Shown here: positions 1 to 9,148 of the stretch, piece after piece
Numbering within the stretch: position 1 is the stretch's first letter
Layout of the letters: the number at the start of each line of letters is the position of its first letter
From: Cupriavidus sp. WKF15
GTDB taxonomy: Bacteria; Pseudomonadota; Gammaproteobacteria; Burkholderiales; Burkholderiaceae
Direction of reading: 5' to 3'
DNA: 64,000 bases
NCBI RefSeq assembly: GCF_029278605.1
Contig: NZ_CP119572.1
Coordinates: 372,001 to 436,000 of the forward strand
Translations under genes and position numbers: made by a program
The notes under the pieces: model-generated
The model's input: the letters and a program-made list of their open reading frames with translations, nothing else
What the model was told of the DNA's origin: nothing
The model's database searches: none

Positions 1-169
1 CGGCTTCCACGTGACCATGGGCGCGATCATGCTGACCGTGGTGCTGATCCGCGTGCTCAAGGGCCACTTCACGCCCGAGCATCACTTCGCGTTCGAAGGC
101 GCCGCCTGGTACTGGCACTTCGTTGACGTGGTGTGGCTGTTCCTCTACGTCGTGGTGTACTGGCTGTAA
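1..169 (+). CDS. ctaE: Cytochrome c oxidase subunit III, C-terminal end (partial)
   Basis: The window opens inside this gene; the reading frame begins at base 2 and stops at 167-169, giving the last 55 residues. These contain the final two membrane-helix regions of COX3, including the family ending with the [19 protein letters not shown] segment. Subunit III is an integral inner-membrane part of the aa3-type terminal oxidase. The downstream SURF1, heme A/O synthase and SCO genes confirm an oxidase cluster. A hairpin terminator follows directly, so ctaE is the last gene of its operon. Confidence 0.95.
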   Translation, partial: GFHVTMGAIMLTVVLIRVLKGHFTPEHHFAFEGAAWYWHFVDVVWLFLYVVVYWL

Positions 170-232
170 GCAGCAGTTTGTCGTACCCGGCGGAAGGCCT
201 GCAGCGCCTTTCGCCGCGGAACCACAAAACAG

Positions 233-274
233 AAGCGCCGCAGGAGGGGAACCAGCCTGCGGCGCTTGTTTTTT
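233..274 (+). terminator. Rho-independent terminator after ctaE
   Basis: Perfect 12-bp inverted repeat (arms 233-244 and 256-267, 11-nt loop) followed by a T-run on the + strand. The left flank is A-rich, so it may also serve the convergent DUF2909 gene. Confidence 0.9.
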
Positions 275-296
275 GCGGTTTCGGGAAACCAGTCGG

Positions 297-506
297 CTAC
301 GGATTCATGCGGATGCCCGTGCTGTGGATCCAGCCCATCCAGTTTGAGAACAGGATGAACAGGAACAGCGCCACCGAGAAGCCCACGCGGAACATCAGCG
401 AGCGCATCATGTTCGGCGTCCTGCCGCGGTCGCGCATCATGAAGAACAGGGCCGAGGCCAGACTGCCGATGATCAGGAGAAAGGCGACGATGATGACAAA
501 GCGCAT
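297..506 (-). CDS. Twin transmembrane protein, DUF2909 family
   Basis: A 69-residue protein with two predicted membrane helices (about residues 3-23 and 43-63) joined by a basic loop containing RDRGRTPNMMRS. Small proteins of this kind occur in the cytochrome oxidase/SURF1 cluster of Burkholderiales, usually on the opposite strand as here. A role in oxidase assembly is suggested only by position; no catalytic residues are visible. Confidence 0.8.
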   Translation of the reverse strand: MRFVIIVAFLLIIGSLASALFFMMRDRGRTPNMMRSLMFRVGFSVALFLFILFSNWMGWIHSTGIRMNP

Positions 507-605
507 GGCGGGGCAGGCTGGCCGCGATACGTGCCGCGGGCTCGTTGGCGGAAAGTGTCATTATCGCACCGCCGGCATGTTGCCGTACGCGCCGGGAGCG
601 GGCCG

Positions 606-1361
606 ATGAAGCCGTGGCGAGCCCTGAGCCCGGTGCCGACTGTCGCGGCCGCGGTGGTGATCGCGGTGACCTGCGCGCTCGGCAACTGGCAGCTCAACCG
701 CGCGCACGAGAAGCTCGCGCGCGCCGAACGTTTGCAGGCGCTGGCCGCGCAACCACCGGTGACGCTGACCACGGCGCCCGCCCGGGGCGACGTGGCCGAG
801 CGCACCGTGCGCGTCACGGGCCGTTTCGACGCGAACCGGACCGTCTTGTTGGATAATCGGCCCCACGGCAATGGCACCGACAGCCGCGCCGGCTTCCTGG
901 TGCTAACGCCCCTGGCGATCCAAGGTGACGGTGGCGCCGCCCGCAGCGTGCTGGTCTTGCGTGGCTGGCTGCCGCGCGATGCCCAGGACCGCACGCGCAT
1001 CGCGCCATTCGCGACGCCGGCCGGCGAGGTCACCATCGAAGGCACGGCACTTGCCGCCGTGCCCAAGGTCTATAGCCTCGGCCAGCCCGCCAGTGCCGAA
1101 GCCGGCCGCAGGATCCGCCAGAACGTGGACCTGGCCGCCTATGCAGCCGAGACCGGCGTGGCGTTGCAGCCGCTCGTGATCGAGCAGCGCACCGACACCG
1201 GCGACGGCCTCGCGCGCGACTGGGCGCCGGCCGATCTCGGGGCCGACCGGCACTACGGCTATGCCTTCCAGTGGTTCGGCCTGGCCGCGCTGACGCTGGT
1301 GCTGGTGATCGTGCTGGGCTGGCGCCGCGCGCGCCGGCTGGCGGCGGCGGGACAACCCTGA
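606..1361 (+). CDS. SURF1 family cytochrome oxidase assembly protein
   Basis: 251 residues with the SURF1 plan: an N-terminal membrane helix (about 10-28) ending in the conserved GNWQLNRAHEK segment, a periplasmic domain, and a C-terminal helix (about 222-242) preceded by GYAFQWFGLA. SURF1 helps insert heme a into oxidase subunit I. A longer in-frame start exists at 531, but 606 is preceded by a GGGAG ribosome-binding site and puts the first helix in the usual place. It heads the surf1-SCOlike-ctaA-ctaB-sco series. Confidence 0.92.
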   Translation: MKPWRALSPVPTVAAAVVIAVTCALGNWQLNRAHEKLARAERLQALAAQPPVTLTTAPARGDVAERTVRVTGRFDANRTVLLDNRPHGNGTDSRAGFLVLTPLAIQGDGGAARSVLVLRGWLPRDAQDRTRIAPFATPAGEVTIEGTALAAVPKVYSLGQPASAEAGRRIRQNVDLAAYAAETGVALQPLVIEQRTDTGDGLARDWAPADLGADRHYGYAFQWFGLAALTLVLVIVLGWRRARRLAAAGQP

Positions 1362-1434
1362 CGGCCATCTGGCCACGGACAACAGGCGCGCGCGATTGCG
1401 CGGGCGCCACGACAAACGAACGACAGACGTACGC

Positions 1435-2091
1435 ATGCCACACCAAGACTCCGCCCCGGCCCCGGCCGGCACGGCATCTCCGCCGGACTCGCGCATCGAC
1501 GCGCGCACGCGCCGCGGCCGCCTCCAGATGCTGCTGCTGTTGCTGGTGTGCGCATCGCCGGTGATCGCGTCCTACCTGACCTTCTACGTGTTCAAGCCGG
1601 CCGGCGGCGCCACCAACTACGGCGCACTGATCGATCCGCAGCGTCCGATGCCGGCCGTGCGCGTCGCCAATGAGCGTGCCGAAGCCGTGCCGCTCGAGAG
1701 CTTTCGCGGCAAGTGGCTGCTGGTGACGACCGATCCGTCGGCCTGCGACGAGGCCTGCGCAAAGAAGCTGTTCACCATCCGCCAGATCCGTGCGGGCCAG
1801 GGCCAGGACCGGGAACGCATCGTGCCGGTCTGGCTGATCACGGATCAAGGCGCCGTCGATGAACGCCTGTCGGCGGCCTACAACGAGCCCTATGCCGGCG
1901 TGCGCTTCCTGCGCATGCCGCCTGACGTGGCACGGCAATGGCTGCCCGCGGCCGAGGGCGGCCGCATCGAAGACACCATCTTCCTGGTCGATCCGCTCGG
2001 CAACCTGATGATGCGCTTCCCGAAAGACCCCGATCCCAAGAAGATGAGCGGCGACCTCAAGAAGCTGCTCCGGGTCTCCCGCATCGGCTGA
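1435..2091 (+). CDS. SCO-like membrane-anchored thioredoxin-fold protein
   Basis: 218 residues: a basic cytoplasmic tail, one membrane helix (about 32-52), then a periplasmic thioredoxin-like domain. The segment TTDPSACDEACAKKL carries a CxxxC motif like the copper site of SCO1/SenC. I see no histidine in the periplasmic domain, so the third copper ligand of true SCO proteins is absent. The protein is probably an oxidase-assembly factor, perhaps redox rather than copper delivery. Start at 1435 is chosen because the upstream in-frame ATG at 1396 adds only an unconserved basic stretch. Confidence 0.75.
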   Translation: MPHQDSAPAPAGTASPPDSRIDARTRRGRLQMLLLLLVCASPVIASYLTFYVFKPAGGATNYGALIDPQRPMPAVRVANERAEAVPLESFRGKWLLVTTDPSACDEACAKKLFTIRQIRAGQGQDRERIVPVWLITDQGAVDERLSAAYNEPYAGVRFLRMPPDVARQWLPAAEGGRIEDTIFLVDPLGNLMMRFPKDPDPKKMSGDLKKLLRVSRIG

Positions 2092-2103
2092 GGGGCGACA
2101 CGC

Positions 2104-3207
2104 ATGCTGCTTCAACTCGCCATCATCGGCGTCCTGATCGCGCTGTTCCCGATCTCGTACGTCCTGGTCCGCGGCGACCGCAACAAGTACCGCAAGCTGG
2201 TCTGGATCACCGCGTTCCTGACGCTGGACCTGATCATGTTCGGCAGCTTTACGCGGCTGACCGATTCCGGCCTCGGCTGCCCGGACTGGCCGGGCTGCTA
2301 CGGCCATTCCAACCCGCACGCGGCCGTGGAGCCGATCCGCGCCGCCGAGACCGCGCTGCCGAGCGGCCCGGTCACGCTGGCCAAGGCGTGGATCGAGATG
2401 ATCCACCGCTATTTCGCCATGGCGGTAGGCGTGCTGATCATCACGCTGATGGTGCTGGCGTGGGTCAAGCGCAGGGAGCTGAAGCAGTCGCCGTGGTTCG
2501 CCACTGGCGTGCTGCTGCTGGTGTGCGTGCAGGGCGCGTTCGGCGCCTTCACGGTGACCATGAAGCTGCAGCCCGTCATCGTCGTCACGCACCTGCTGCT
2601 CGGCATGAGCCTGCTGGCGGCGCTGATCTGGCTTGGGTCGTGCAATGACCCGCCGCATCCCGTGGCGCCGCAGGCCGGGGCACTGCGCTGGCCGGCGCGC
2701 GCGGCACTGCTGCTGCTGGTGATCCAGATCTTCCTGGGCGGATGGGTCAGCACCAACTACGCGGTGATGGCGTGCACCGATTTCCCGCTGTGCAATGGCC
2801 AGCTGGTGCCAGAGATGGATTTCACGCACGGCTTCACGCTATGGCGCCAGCTCGGCATGACGGCTGACGGCGACTACATCCCGCACGCGGCATTGGTGGC
2901 GATCCACTGGGTGCACCGCTGCTTCGCCGTGATCGTGCTGGCCTACCTGGCGTGGTTCGGCCTGCGCGCGCGCAGGCTGGAAGGGCTCGGCGGCGCGTCG
3001 CGCTGGCTGCTGGCCGCGCTGGCGCTGCAGCTTGCCACCGGCCTCTCGAACATCGTGCTCGACTGGCCGCTGGCGGCCGCCGTGCTCCATAACGGTGGCG
3101 CGGCGGTGCTCCTGCTGCTGTTGGTGCGACTCAACTACAATATAGGGCTCGCGACCCGACCCGCCGGCGCTGCCTCCAGCGTGCCGACTGCCGCTCGCGC
3201 CACATGA
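2104..3207 (+). CDS. ctaA: Heme A synthase (COX15/CtaA)
   Basis: 367 residues, about eight membrane helices. It oxidises the C8 methyl of heme O to a formyl group to give heme A for the aa3 oxidase. Family signatures are visible: [21 protein letters not shown] in the first half, MIHRYFAM with a heme-ligand histidine, VVTHLLLG, and in the second half [20 protein letters not shown] and [10 protein letters not shown]. It lies 12 bp after the SCO-like gene and its stop overlaps the ctaB start by 4 bp (ATGA), indicating translational coupling. Confidence 0.97.
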   Translation: MLLQLAIIGVLIALFPISYVLVRGDRNKYRKLVWITAFLTLDLIMFGSFTRLTDSGLGCPDWPGCYGHSNPHAAVEPIRAAETALPSGPVTLAKAWIEMIHRYFAMAVGVLIITLMVLAWVKRRELKQSPWFATGVLLLVCVQGAFGAFTVTMKLQPVIVVTHLLLGMSLLAALIWLGSCNDPPHPVAPQAGALRWPARAALLLLVIQIFLGGWVSTNYAVMACTDFPLCNGQLVPEMDFTHGFTLWRQLGMTADGDYIPHAALVAIHWVHRCFAVIVLAYLAWFGLRARRLEGLGGASRWLLAALALQLATGLSNIVLDWPLAAAVLHNGGAAVLLLLLVRLNYNIGLATRPAGAASSVPTAARAT

Positions 3208-4139
3208 AAGACAAACTCCCTCCCGTGGTAACCGCAACACAATCCCATCCCGTGGGCCGGGTGCGTCACCTGGTCCGCCAATATGCCGCCCTGACCAAGC
3301 CGCGCGTGACGCAGCTCGCGGTGTTCTGCGCCATCATCGGCATGTTCCTGGCTACGCCGGGCATGGTGCCCTGGCGCGTGCTGATCGGCGGCGCCGCTGG
3401 CATCTGGCTGCTGGCCGGTGCCGCGTTCGCCATCAATTGCCTGGTCGAGCAGAAGATCGACGCGCTGATGCGCCGCACGGCCTGGCGCCCGTCCGCCACT
3501 GGCGAGATCACCACCACGCAGACGCTGATCTTCTCGGCCGTCCTCGGTGGCGCCGGCATGTGGCTGCTGCACGTGTTCGCCAACGACCTGACGATGTGGC
3601 TGACCTTCGCCACCTTCCTCGGCTATGCCGTCGTCTACACCATCCTGCTCAAGCCGGCCACGCCGCAGAACATCGTGATCGGCGGCTTGTCCGGCGCCAT
3701 GCCCCCGGCGCTTGGCTGGGCGGCGGTGGCCAACGACGTGCCGGCCGAGGCCTGGTTCCTGGTGCTGATCATCTTCACCTGGACCCCGCCGCATTTCTGG
3801 GCGCTGGCGCTGTACCGCCGCGCCGACTACGCCAAGTCCGGGCTGCCGATGCTGCCGATCACGCACGGCGAAAAGTACACGCTGCTCAACATCCTGCTGT
3901 ACACGCTGGTCATGATCGCCGCGACGCTGCTGCCTTTCGTCTACGGCATGAGCGGCTACATCTACCTGGCCAGCGCGCTGGTGCTGGGTGCGTGGTTCCT
4001 GAAGTACTCGTGGACGCTGTACCGCAACTATTCCGACGAACTGGCGCAGCGCACTTTCCGCTTCTCGATCCTGTATCTGTCCATCCTGTTCGCAGCGCTG
4101 CTGGTCGATCACTACTTCAAGTTCGTGCCGCAGCTCTGA
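3204..4139 (+). CDS. ctaB: Protoheme IX farnesyltransferase (heme O synthase)
   Basis: 311 residues with about nine helices, a UbiA-superfamily prenyltransferase that adds a hydroxyethylfarnesyl group to heme b to make heme O, the substrate of CtaA. The two prenyl-diphosphate sites are recognisable: [15 protein letters not shown] and [15 protein letters not shown], with the HFWALAL segment between them. It overlaps ctaA by four bases, consistent with coupled synthesis of heme O and A. Confidence 0.97.
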   Translation: MKDKLPPVVTATQSHPVGRVRHLVRQYAALTKPRVTQLAVFCAIIGMFLATPGMVPWRVLIGGAAGIWLLAGAAFAINCLVEQKIDALMRRTAWRPSATGEITTTQTLIFSAVLGGAGMWLLHVFANDLTMWLTFATFLGYAVVYTILLKPATPQNIVIGGLSGAMPPALGWAAVANDVPAEAWFLVLIIFTWTPPHFWALALYRRADYAKSGLPMLPITHGEKYTLLNILLYTLVMIAATLLPFVYGMSGYIYLASALVLGAWFLKYSWTLYRNYSDELAQRTFRFSILYLSILFAALLVDHYFKFVPQL

Positions 4140-4272
4140 GCGGTACCATGTCCGCGGCCTGCGACATCTTGTCGCGGCCGTGCTGCCGCGGAGCACGGAT
4201 GGGCGATACTGTGTGCTGTCCTCGCCATCGCGGCACCGCAGCCTTGCCGGCGCCCCTGACCTCCAATCTCGC

Positions 4273-4893
4273 ATGACCAAGCCAAGCCAATCCCAGGGGC
4301 TTCTTGCCTCGTTCCGCCGCTTTGCCGCGCTGGCCTTCCTGGCGCTGACCCTTGCCGCCTGCGGCCAGCAGAAGGCCTCGTTCCGTAATGTCGATATCAG
4401 CGGCGGGGCGGACTTCGGCAAGGATTTCTCGCTGACCGACCACAACGGCAAGGTCCGCACGATCGCGGACTTCAAGGGCAAGGTCGTGGTGATGTTCTTC
4501 GGCTACACGCATTGCCCCGATGTCTGCCCGACCACCATGGCCGAGCTGAAGGCGGTGATGGAACAGCTCGGCCCGGACGCCGACAAGGTGCAGGTGCTGT
4601 TCGTCACGGTGGACCCGGAGCGCGACACGCAGGCGCTGCTGGCGCAGTACGTGCCGGCATTCGATCCGCGCTTCCTGGGCATGCGCCCGGCCGATGATGC
4701 CGCGCTGCAGAAGTTGGCGAAGGATTTCAAGGTGTACTACGCGAAGGTGCCGGGTTCTTCGCCGAACAATTACACGATGGATCACTCGGCAGGCAGTTAT
4801 GTGTTCGACACGGAAGGGCGGTTGCGCCTGTTTATCCGTCACGGGCAGGGGCCGGAGCCGATCGCTCACGATATCAAGCAGCTGTTGTCCTGA
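4273..4893 (+). CDS. SCO1/SenC copper chaperone lipoprotein
   Basis: 206 residues. The N-terminus is a lipoprotein signal with lipobox LAAC (about residues 26-29). The mature domain has the thioredoxin fold, the copper-binding motif HCPDVCPTT (CxxxC) and a downstream histidine in MDHSAGSYVFD, so all three Cu ligands are present. It delivers copper to the CuA site of cytochrome oxidase subunit II. The ATG at 4273 is preferred over the in-frame 4180 because it starts just before the signal peptide. Confidence 0.93.
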   Translation: MTKPSQSQGLLASFRRFAALAFLALTLAACGQQKASFRNVDISGGADFGKDFSLTDHNGKVRTIADFKGKVVVMFFGYTHCPDVCPTTMAELKAVMEQLGPDADKVQVLFVTVDPERDTQALLAQYVPAFDPRFLGMRPADDAALQKLAKDFKVYYAKVPGSSPNNYTMDHSAGSYVFDTEGRLRLFIRHGQGPEPIAHDIKQLLS

Positions 4894-4982
4894 GTGGGTC
4901 AGGGATAGAGGGAAGACAGGGGTGGGTTTGTGGCTGTGACTGGCTCGACAACCCCAACCCCACCCCTTCATCCCCACCCCGG

Positions 4983-5016
4983 CAAAAAAAAAGGCCAGTC
5001 CAGAGGACCGACCTTT
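4983..5016 (-). terminator. Terminator downstream of rpoH
   Basis: On the minus strand a stem of nine pairs, two of them G-U (arms 5004-5012 and 4992-5000), with a 3-nt loop is followed by nine T residues, immediately after the rpoH stop. Confidence 0.85.
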
Positions 5017-5051
5017 CACATAGCACATCCGGTTAACCGACCGCCGGGCGC

Positions 5052-5981
5052 TCAGGCAAACGCCTGCAACGCCCCCTTCATCTTCTTCATCGCCGCTGCC
5101 TCGATCTGGCGAATCCGCTCGGCCGACACGCCGAATTCATCCGCCAGCTCATGCAGTGTGGCGCCGCCCGAGCCGTCGTCCTCGACGTTCAGCCAGCGCG
5201 CTTCGATGATGCGGCGGCTGCGCTCGTCCAGGCGCGCCAGCGCGTCTTCCAGGCCCTCGACCTGCATGCGGTCGTGGCGCTTGGCCTCCAGCACGCGCGT
5301 CGGCTCGTTGTGGTTGTCCGCCAGGTAGGCGATCGGGGCGAACTCTTCCTCGCCGTCGTCGACCTGGCCTTCCAGCGCGAGATCACCGCCCGACAGGCGG
5401 GTTTCCATCTCCATCACCTCTTCAGGCTTGACGTTGAGCTCGCGCGCAACGGCTTCGACCTGCTCCGGCGTGAAGGTATGCGCGCCCTGCTTGTGGCTGC
5501 GCAGGTTGAAGAACAGCTTGCGCTGGGCCTTGGTGGTCGCCACCTTGACCATGCGCCAGTTCTTCAGCACATATTCGTGGATCTCGGCCTTGATCCAGTG
5601 CATGGCGTATGACACCAGGCGCACGCCCTGGTCCGGGTTGAAGCGCTTCACGGCCTTCATCAGGCCGATATTGCCTTCCTGGATCAGGTCGGCGTGCGGC
5701 AAGCCATACCCAAGGTACTGGCGTGCGATCGACACCACCAGGCGCAGGTGGGACATCACCAGCTGGCGTGCGGCATCAACGGAATCATGGTCGCGCAATT
5801 CGCGCGCAAGGCGTTGCTCATCCTCGGCGGTGAGCAGCGGGACCCGGTGGACCGCCTGGATATAGCTTTCCAGGTTGCCCACGGTGGCCGGGAAGGTCAA
5901 TGCAAAGCTTCCGGCCTGCTTGGGCGCCGTCGGCAGACGGCTGTTCATCAGGGTTCGGTCGGCAGACAAGACTGCGTTCAC
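5052..5981 (-). CDS. rpoH: Heat-shock sigma factor RpoH (sigma-32)
   Basis: 309 residues. Region 2 shows the core-binding and -10 recognition segment (SHLRLVVSIARQY, DLIQEGNIGLMKAVKRFNP, LVSYAMHWIKAEIHEY), followed by the RpoH box (TKAQRKLFFNLR), then region 4 with a helix-turn-helix near LHELADEFGVSAERIRQIE. It directs RNA polymerase to chaperone and protease genes on heat shock. A GTG start at 5979-5981 is chosen: it lies 9 nt after AGGAG. In-frame ATGs further up (6002 and 6059) lack such a site. A perfect CIRCE lies upstream, indicating HrcA repression. Confidence 0.96.
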   Translation of the reverse strand: MNAVLSADRTLMNSRLPTAPKQAGSFALTFPATVGNLESYIQAVHRVPLLTAEDEQRLARELRDHDSVDAARQLVMSHLRLVVSIARQYLGYGLPHADLIQEGNIGLMKAVKRFNPDQGVRLVSYAMHWIKAEIHEYVLKNWRMVKVATTKAQRKLFFNLRSHKQGAHTFTPEQVEAVARELNVKPEEVMEMETRLSGGDLALEGQVDDGEEEFAPIAYLADNHNEPTRVLEAKRHDRMQVEGLEDALARLDERSRRIIEARWLNVEDDGSGGATLHELADEFGVSAERIRQIEAAAMKKMKGALQAFA

Positions 5982-6328
5982 TATCAGTAGCTCCTTTCGC
6001 ATCCGGCGTTTCGGTTGCCGGCGCGCCGCTCCGGGTAGGAGGGCACAGCATTGCAACACATCTTAGCACTCAAGCCGGGTGAGTGCTAATTGGAGTCCTT
6101 GAGGCCTTGATAGTTCCTGATGATTGTCATCTATCTTTGGATAGCATTGTTTGCATCAGGCTACTTAAGCTGCATATCGGCAGGCCGGATATCCTCGATT
6201 AGAGGCCTGTCGCGCCCCGGGGTTCGCACCGCCCGCCGGAATACTGTGTTGCGCGACCCGCTACACTGACAGTGCTGGCGCGAGCGCGCTACTGCCATCA
6301 AGAGCCTGCCCCACGATCCGGAGGACCT
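5982..6328. other. Divergent rpoH-pirin intergenic region
   Basis: 347 bp between the rpoH GTG and the pirin ATG. Besides the CIRCE and the rpoH ribosome-binding site (AGGAG near 5991-5995) I see no further gene. The A+T-richer stretch 6100-6180 probably holds promoters, but no confident -35/-10 pair stands out. Confidence 0.6.
6063..6089. promoter_or_regulatory. CIRCE operator (HrcA-binding site) upstream of rpoH
   Basis: Exact consensus TTAGCACTC-N9-GAGTGCTAA, arms 6063-6071 and 6081-6089. HrcA binds CIRCE to repress groE/dnaK-type genes; here the inverted repeat lies 82 bp before the rpoH start. A minus-strand promoter-like pair (TTAGCA and TAAGAT, 18 bp apart) is formed by the ends of the element itself, which would place the operator across the promoter; that promoter call is tentative. 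Confidence 0.95.
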
Positions 6329-7204
6329 ATGTCTGCCATCGAACACTTGCTCAAGCCCCATGTGCGGGACCTGGGCGATTTCACCGTGCGTCGCCTGCTG
6401 CCTGCCGGAGCGACCCAGACCGTCGGCCCGTTCATCTTCTTCGACCATATGGGCCCGGTGACGCTGCCTCCAGGCCATGGCGCCGATGTGCGCCCACATC
6501 CACATATCGGCCTCGCCACGGTGACCTACCTGTTCGATGGGGAGATCATGCACCGCGACAGCCTTGGCAGCGAGCAGGTCATCCGCCCCGGCGACGTCAA
6601 CTGGATGACCGCGGGCCACGGCATTGTCCATTCGGAGCGTTCGCCCGAGTCCGTGCGTGAAGCCGGCGCGCGCTTGCATGGCATCCAGACCTGGGTGGCG
6701 CTGCCCAAGGATCACGAAACCGTGGCGCCGTCGTTCTTCCACCATCCAGGCGCCACGCTACCGAAGATCGAGCAGCCGGGCGTGCGCATGACGGTCATTG
6801 CCGGAGATGCCTTTGGCCACACTTCCCCGGTCAAGGTATTCAGCCGCACGCTGTATGTGGCGATCGAACTGGATGCCGGTGCCAGCGTGGAGATCCCGCC
6901 CGAGCATGCCGAGCGGGGCATCTACCCGGTCGACGGCAGTGTGGCGCTCGACGGCGAGGTGCTGCCGGCGGAGCACATGGTCGTGCTGGCGCCAGGCCAG
7001 ACGGTCATGCTGACCGCCACAGCGCCGTCGCGCGTGATGCTGCTCGGCGGCGACCCCACCGACGGCCACCGGTTCATCTTCTGGAACTTCGTGGCCAGCA
7101 GCAAGGAAGCGATCGAGTCCGCTTCGCAGCGTTGGGAGGACGACGCCTTCCCCCATGTTCCCGGCGAGACCGAGCGCATTCCGCTGCCGCCCCGCAAGCC
7201 ATAG
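6329..7204 (+). CDS. Pirin family protein
   Basis: 291 residues, bicupin fold. The N-terminal cupin shows the pirin metal-site pattern: PHPHIGLATVTYLFDGE, then GDVNWMTAGHGIVHSE, giving the histidines and glutamate that bind Fe. The C-terminal cupin follows from about residue 160. Bacterial pirins are metal-binding proteins, some with quercetinase activity or stress roles; the substrate here cannot be told. The ATG at 6329 follows GGAGGA at close spacing. It converges with ybiB with only 7 bp between stops. Confidence 0.88.
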   Translation: MSAIEHLLKPHVRDLGDFTVRRLLPAGATQTVGPFIFFDHMGPVTLPPGHGADVRPHPHIGLATVTYLFDGEIMHRDSLGSEQVIRPGDVNWMTAGHGIVHSERSPESVREAGARLHGIQTWVALPKDHETVAPSFFHHPGATLPKIEQPGVRMTVIAGDAFGHTSPVKVFSRTLYVAIELDAGASVEIPPEHAERGIYPVDGSVALDGEVLPAEHMVVLAPGQTVMLTATAPSRVMLLGGDPTDGHRFIFWNFVASSKEAIESASQRWEDDAFPHVPGETERIPLPPRKP

Positions 7205-7211
7205 GCGCCGC

Positions 7212-8222
7212 TCAGAGCGGGCTGGCCCACGCCACGCGCGTTCCCTGGCGCAGGCATTCCTGGATCGCCCGCACTTGCGTGGCGATCGGGGCAGGTACCG
7301 GCACCGCACCGTCCATCACCTTGCGCGTCCAGGCCGCCGTGTTGGCCACGTCGCTGCCCTGCGGCAGGTCGGGCACATCGGCAATCGAGCCGCTGGTCGG
7401 GTTGACAAGGGTTTGCTGGTGTCCGTCATGCAGCCAGTCAATGCGGCTGCTGCGGCGCGCGTCGGCCACCACCTCGCCTTCGGTGCCGCGCGCCAGCAGT
7501 ACATTGGCGGGCTCATGCGAGAAATAGTCGGTCAGCGTTTCGCGGTACTCTGGGTGCGTATAGCTGTACAGGCGCAGCGCCTGCGCCGGTGAATGCTCAC
7601 CAACCGGTTGCAGCATCTTGGCCACCGTGTGGGACGAATTGCGCAGGCCGATGACATTGCGGCGATCCAGCAACTGCGCCAGCCCCGGCGACAGCACATC
7701 CACGGGCACTACCGCCAGCGGCCCGTTGATGCCATCACCATCGCGCAAGCGCGTGGCGGCTTCGTCGGTGGAGGCGCACAGCGATACGCCGAGCGCCTCG
7801 AACAGGGCCAGGCTGGTTACGCGGCCCTGGAAATCGCGGGAGCCATGCACCAGCACCGGGATCTCCTCGCGCGCCAGCAGCAGGGCCAGCAACGGCACCA
7901 GGTTGGGCTGCTTGCGCGCGCCGTTGTAGCTCGGGATGACCACGACCTGGCGGTCGCCCGGCGCGGCCAGCGGCAGGCAATGCGCGTGCGCGGCCTCGAG
8001 CATGCCGGCCAGTTCGTGCGGGGCTTCGCCCTTGATGCGGTAGGCCATCAACACGGCGCCCAGTTCCAGGTCCGATACGCGGCCGGCCAGCATGGCGTCG
8101 AACAGGGCTTGTGCGTCTTCACGCGGCAGCGCGCGGGCGCCATTCACGCCGCGGCCGATTTCCTTGATATAGCGGGCCGCTGAAAACGGGCCCGCGGCAG
8201 GTGTGGCGTTGGATGTGGTCAT
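7212..8222 (-). CDS. ybiB: YbiB-like protein (TrpD-fold, DNA-binding)
   Basis: 336 residues, homologous in fold to anthranilate phosphoribosyltransferase: an N-terminal helical domain (YIKEIGRGVNGARALPREDAQ) and a nucleotide-binding-like domain with RQVVVIPSYNGARKQPN and GLRNSSHTVAKMLQP. The PRPP-binding glycine motif of true TrpD is not conserved, and E. coli YbiB is described as a nucleic-acid-binding protein rather than an enzyme. It lies 90 bp after the nrtD-like ATPase gene on the same strand, so it may be co-transcribed with the nitrate transporter. Confidence 0.85.
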   Translation of the reverse strand: MTTSNATPAAGPFSAARYIKEIGRGVNGARALPREDAQALFDAMLAGRVSDLELGAVLMAYRIKGEAPHELAGMLEAAHAHCLPLAAPGDRQVVVIPSYNGARKQPNLVPLLALLLAREEIPVLVHGSRDFQGRVTSLALFEALGVSLCASTDEAATRLRDGDGINGPLAVVPVDVLSPGLAQLLDRRNVIGLRNSSHTVAKMLQPVGEHSPAQALRLYSYTHPEYRETLTDYFSHEPANVLLARGTEGEVVADARRSSRIDWLHDGHQQTLVNPTSGSIADVPDLPQGSDVANTAAWTRKVMDGAVPVPAPIATQVRAIQECLRQGTRVAWASPL

Positions 8223-8312
8223 GGGCGAGCGGCGTGGGGTGATTGGAGGTATCGCTTCATGATAGCGGAGCGCCGCCGCCACGCCCATGGAGGCAGGCGC
8301 GTCCGTGGTTGG

Positions 8313-9116
8313 TCAGGCCGCTTCCTGCAGGGCCGGGTTGCGCTGCTTGCGGTAGAGGAAATCCAGCACCGCCGTGCGGCAGGCGTGGTAGTCCTTGTCC
8401 TCGGCCAGCGCCACGCGGTCGCGCGGACGCGGCAGGCCGGCGCTGAGGATCTCGCCGATCGTGGCCGCCGGGCCATTGGTCATCATCACGATGCGATCGG
8501 CCAGCAGCACGGCCTCGTCCACGTCGTGCGTGACCATGACCACGGTGCTGCGGGTCTGCTCCACGATCTTCAGCAAGGCATCCTGCAGGTGCGCGCGCGT
8601 GAGCGCGTCGAGCGCGCCGAACGGCTCGTCCATCAGCAGCACCTTGGGCGCCATGGCCAGCGCGCGCGCAATGCCCACGCGCTGCTTCATGCCGCCCGAG
8701 ATCTCGTGCGGGAACTTGCCCTCCGCGTGGGTCAGGCCCACCAGCGCCAGCGTGTCGTGCGTACGCGCCTTGAGCTGCGCCTTGCTTTCGCTCGCGCCGA
8801 ACACGCGCTCCACGCCCAGATGGACATTGTCGAAGCAGGTCATCCACGGCAGCAGCGAGTGGTTCTGGAACACCACCGCGCGCTCCGGCCCGGGGCCGGC
8901 GATTTCTCTCCCTGCGCAGATCAGCGCACCGGTGGTCGGCGTGGCCAGGCCCGCGACCAGGTTCAGCAGCGTGGACTTGCCGCAGCCTGAATGGCCGATC
9001 AGCGTGATGAACTCCCCCTGCGCGATCTGCAGGTTGATGTCGCGCAGCGCCACGAACGGCCCCTTGCGCGTCCTGAAGGTCTGCCCGACGTTTTCGATGC
9101 TGACGAACTTTTCCAT
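8313..9116 (-). CDS. nrtD: Nitrate/sulfonate-type ABC transporter ATPase
   Basis: 267 residues, a single ABC domain: Walker A GHSGCGKST, Q-loop VVFQNHSLLPWM, signature EISGGMKQRVGIARAL, Walker B VLLMDEPFGALD and H-loop VMVTHDVDEAVLLAD. The EISGGMKQR signature and the long C-terminal DYHACRTAVLDFLYRKQ tail fit the NrtD/SsuB group. It couples ATP hydrolysis to import through the permease encoded just upstream. Nitrate is inferred from the binding protein and nasT context. Confidence 0.9.
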   Translation of the reverse strand: MEKFVSIENVGQTFRTRKGPFVALRDINLQIAQGEFITLIGHSGCGKSTLLNLVAGLATPTTGALICAGREIAGPGPERAVVFQNHSLLPWMTCFDNVHLGVERVFGASESKAQLKARTHDTLALVGLTHAEGKFPHEISGGMKQRVGIARALAMAPKVLLMDEPFGALDALTRAHLQDALLKIVEQTRSTVVMVTHDVDEAVLLADRIVMMTNGPAATIGEILSAGLPRPRDRVALAEDKDYHACRTAVLDFLYRKQRNPALQEAA

Positions 9117-9148
9117 GGCGATTTCCGTTGGGTTTGCGCGCGGTGCAG

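Noticed and set aside
1030..2829. Long minus-strand open frame of 599 codons across surf1 to ctaA
   Set aside because: A GC-rich shadow frame: His/Gln/Arg-rich, no domain, and wholly overlaps well-supported genes on the other strand.
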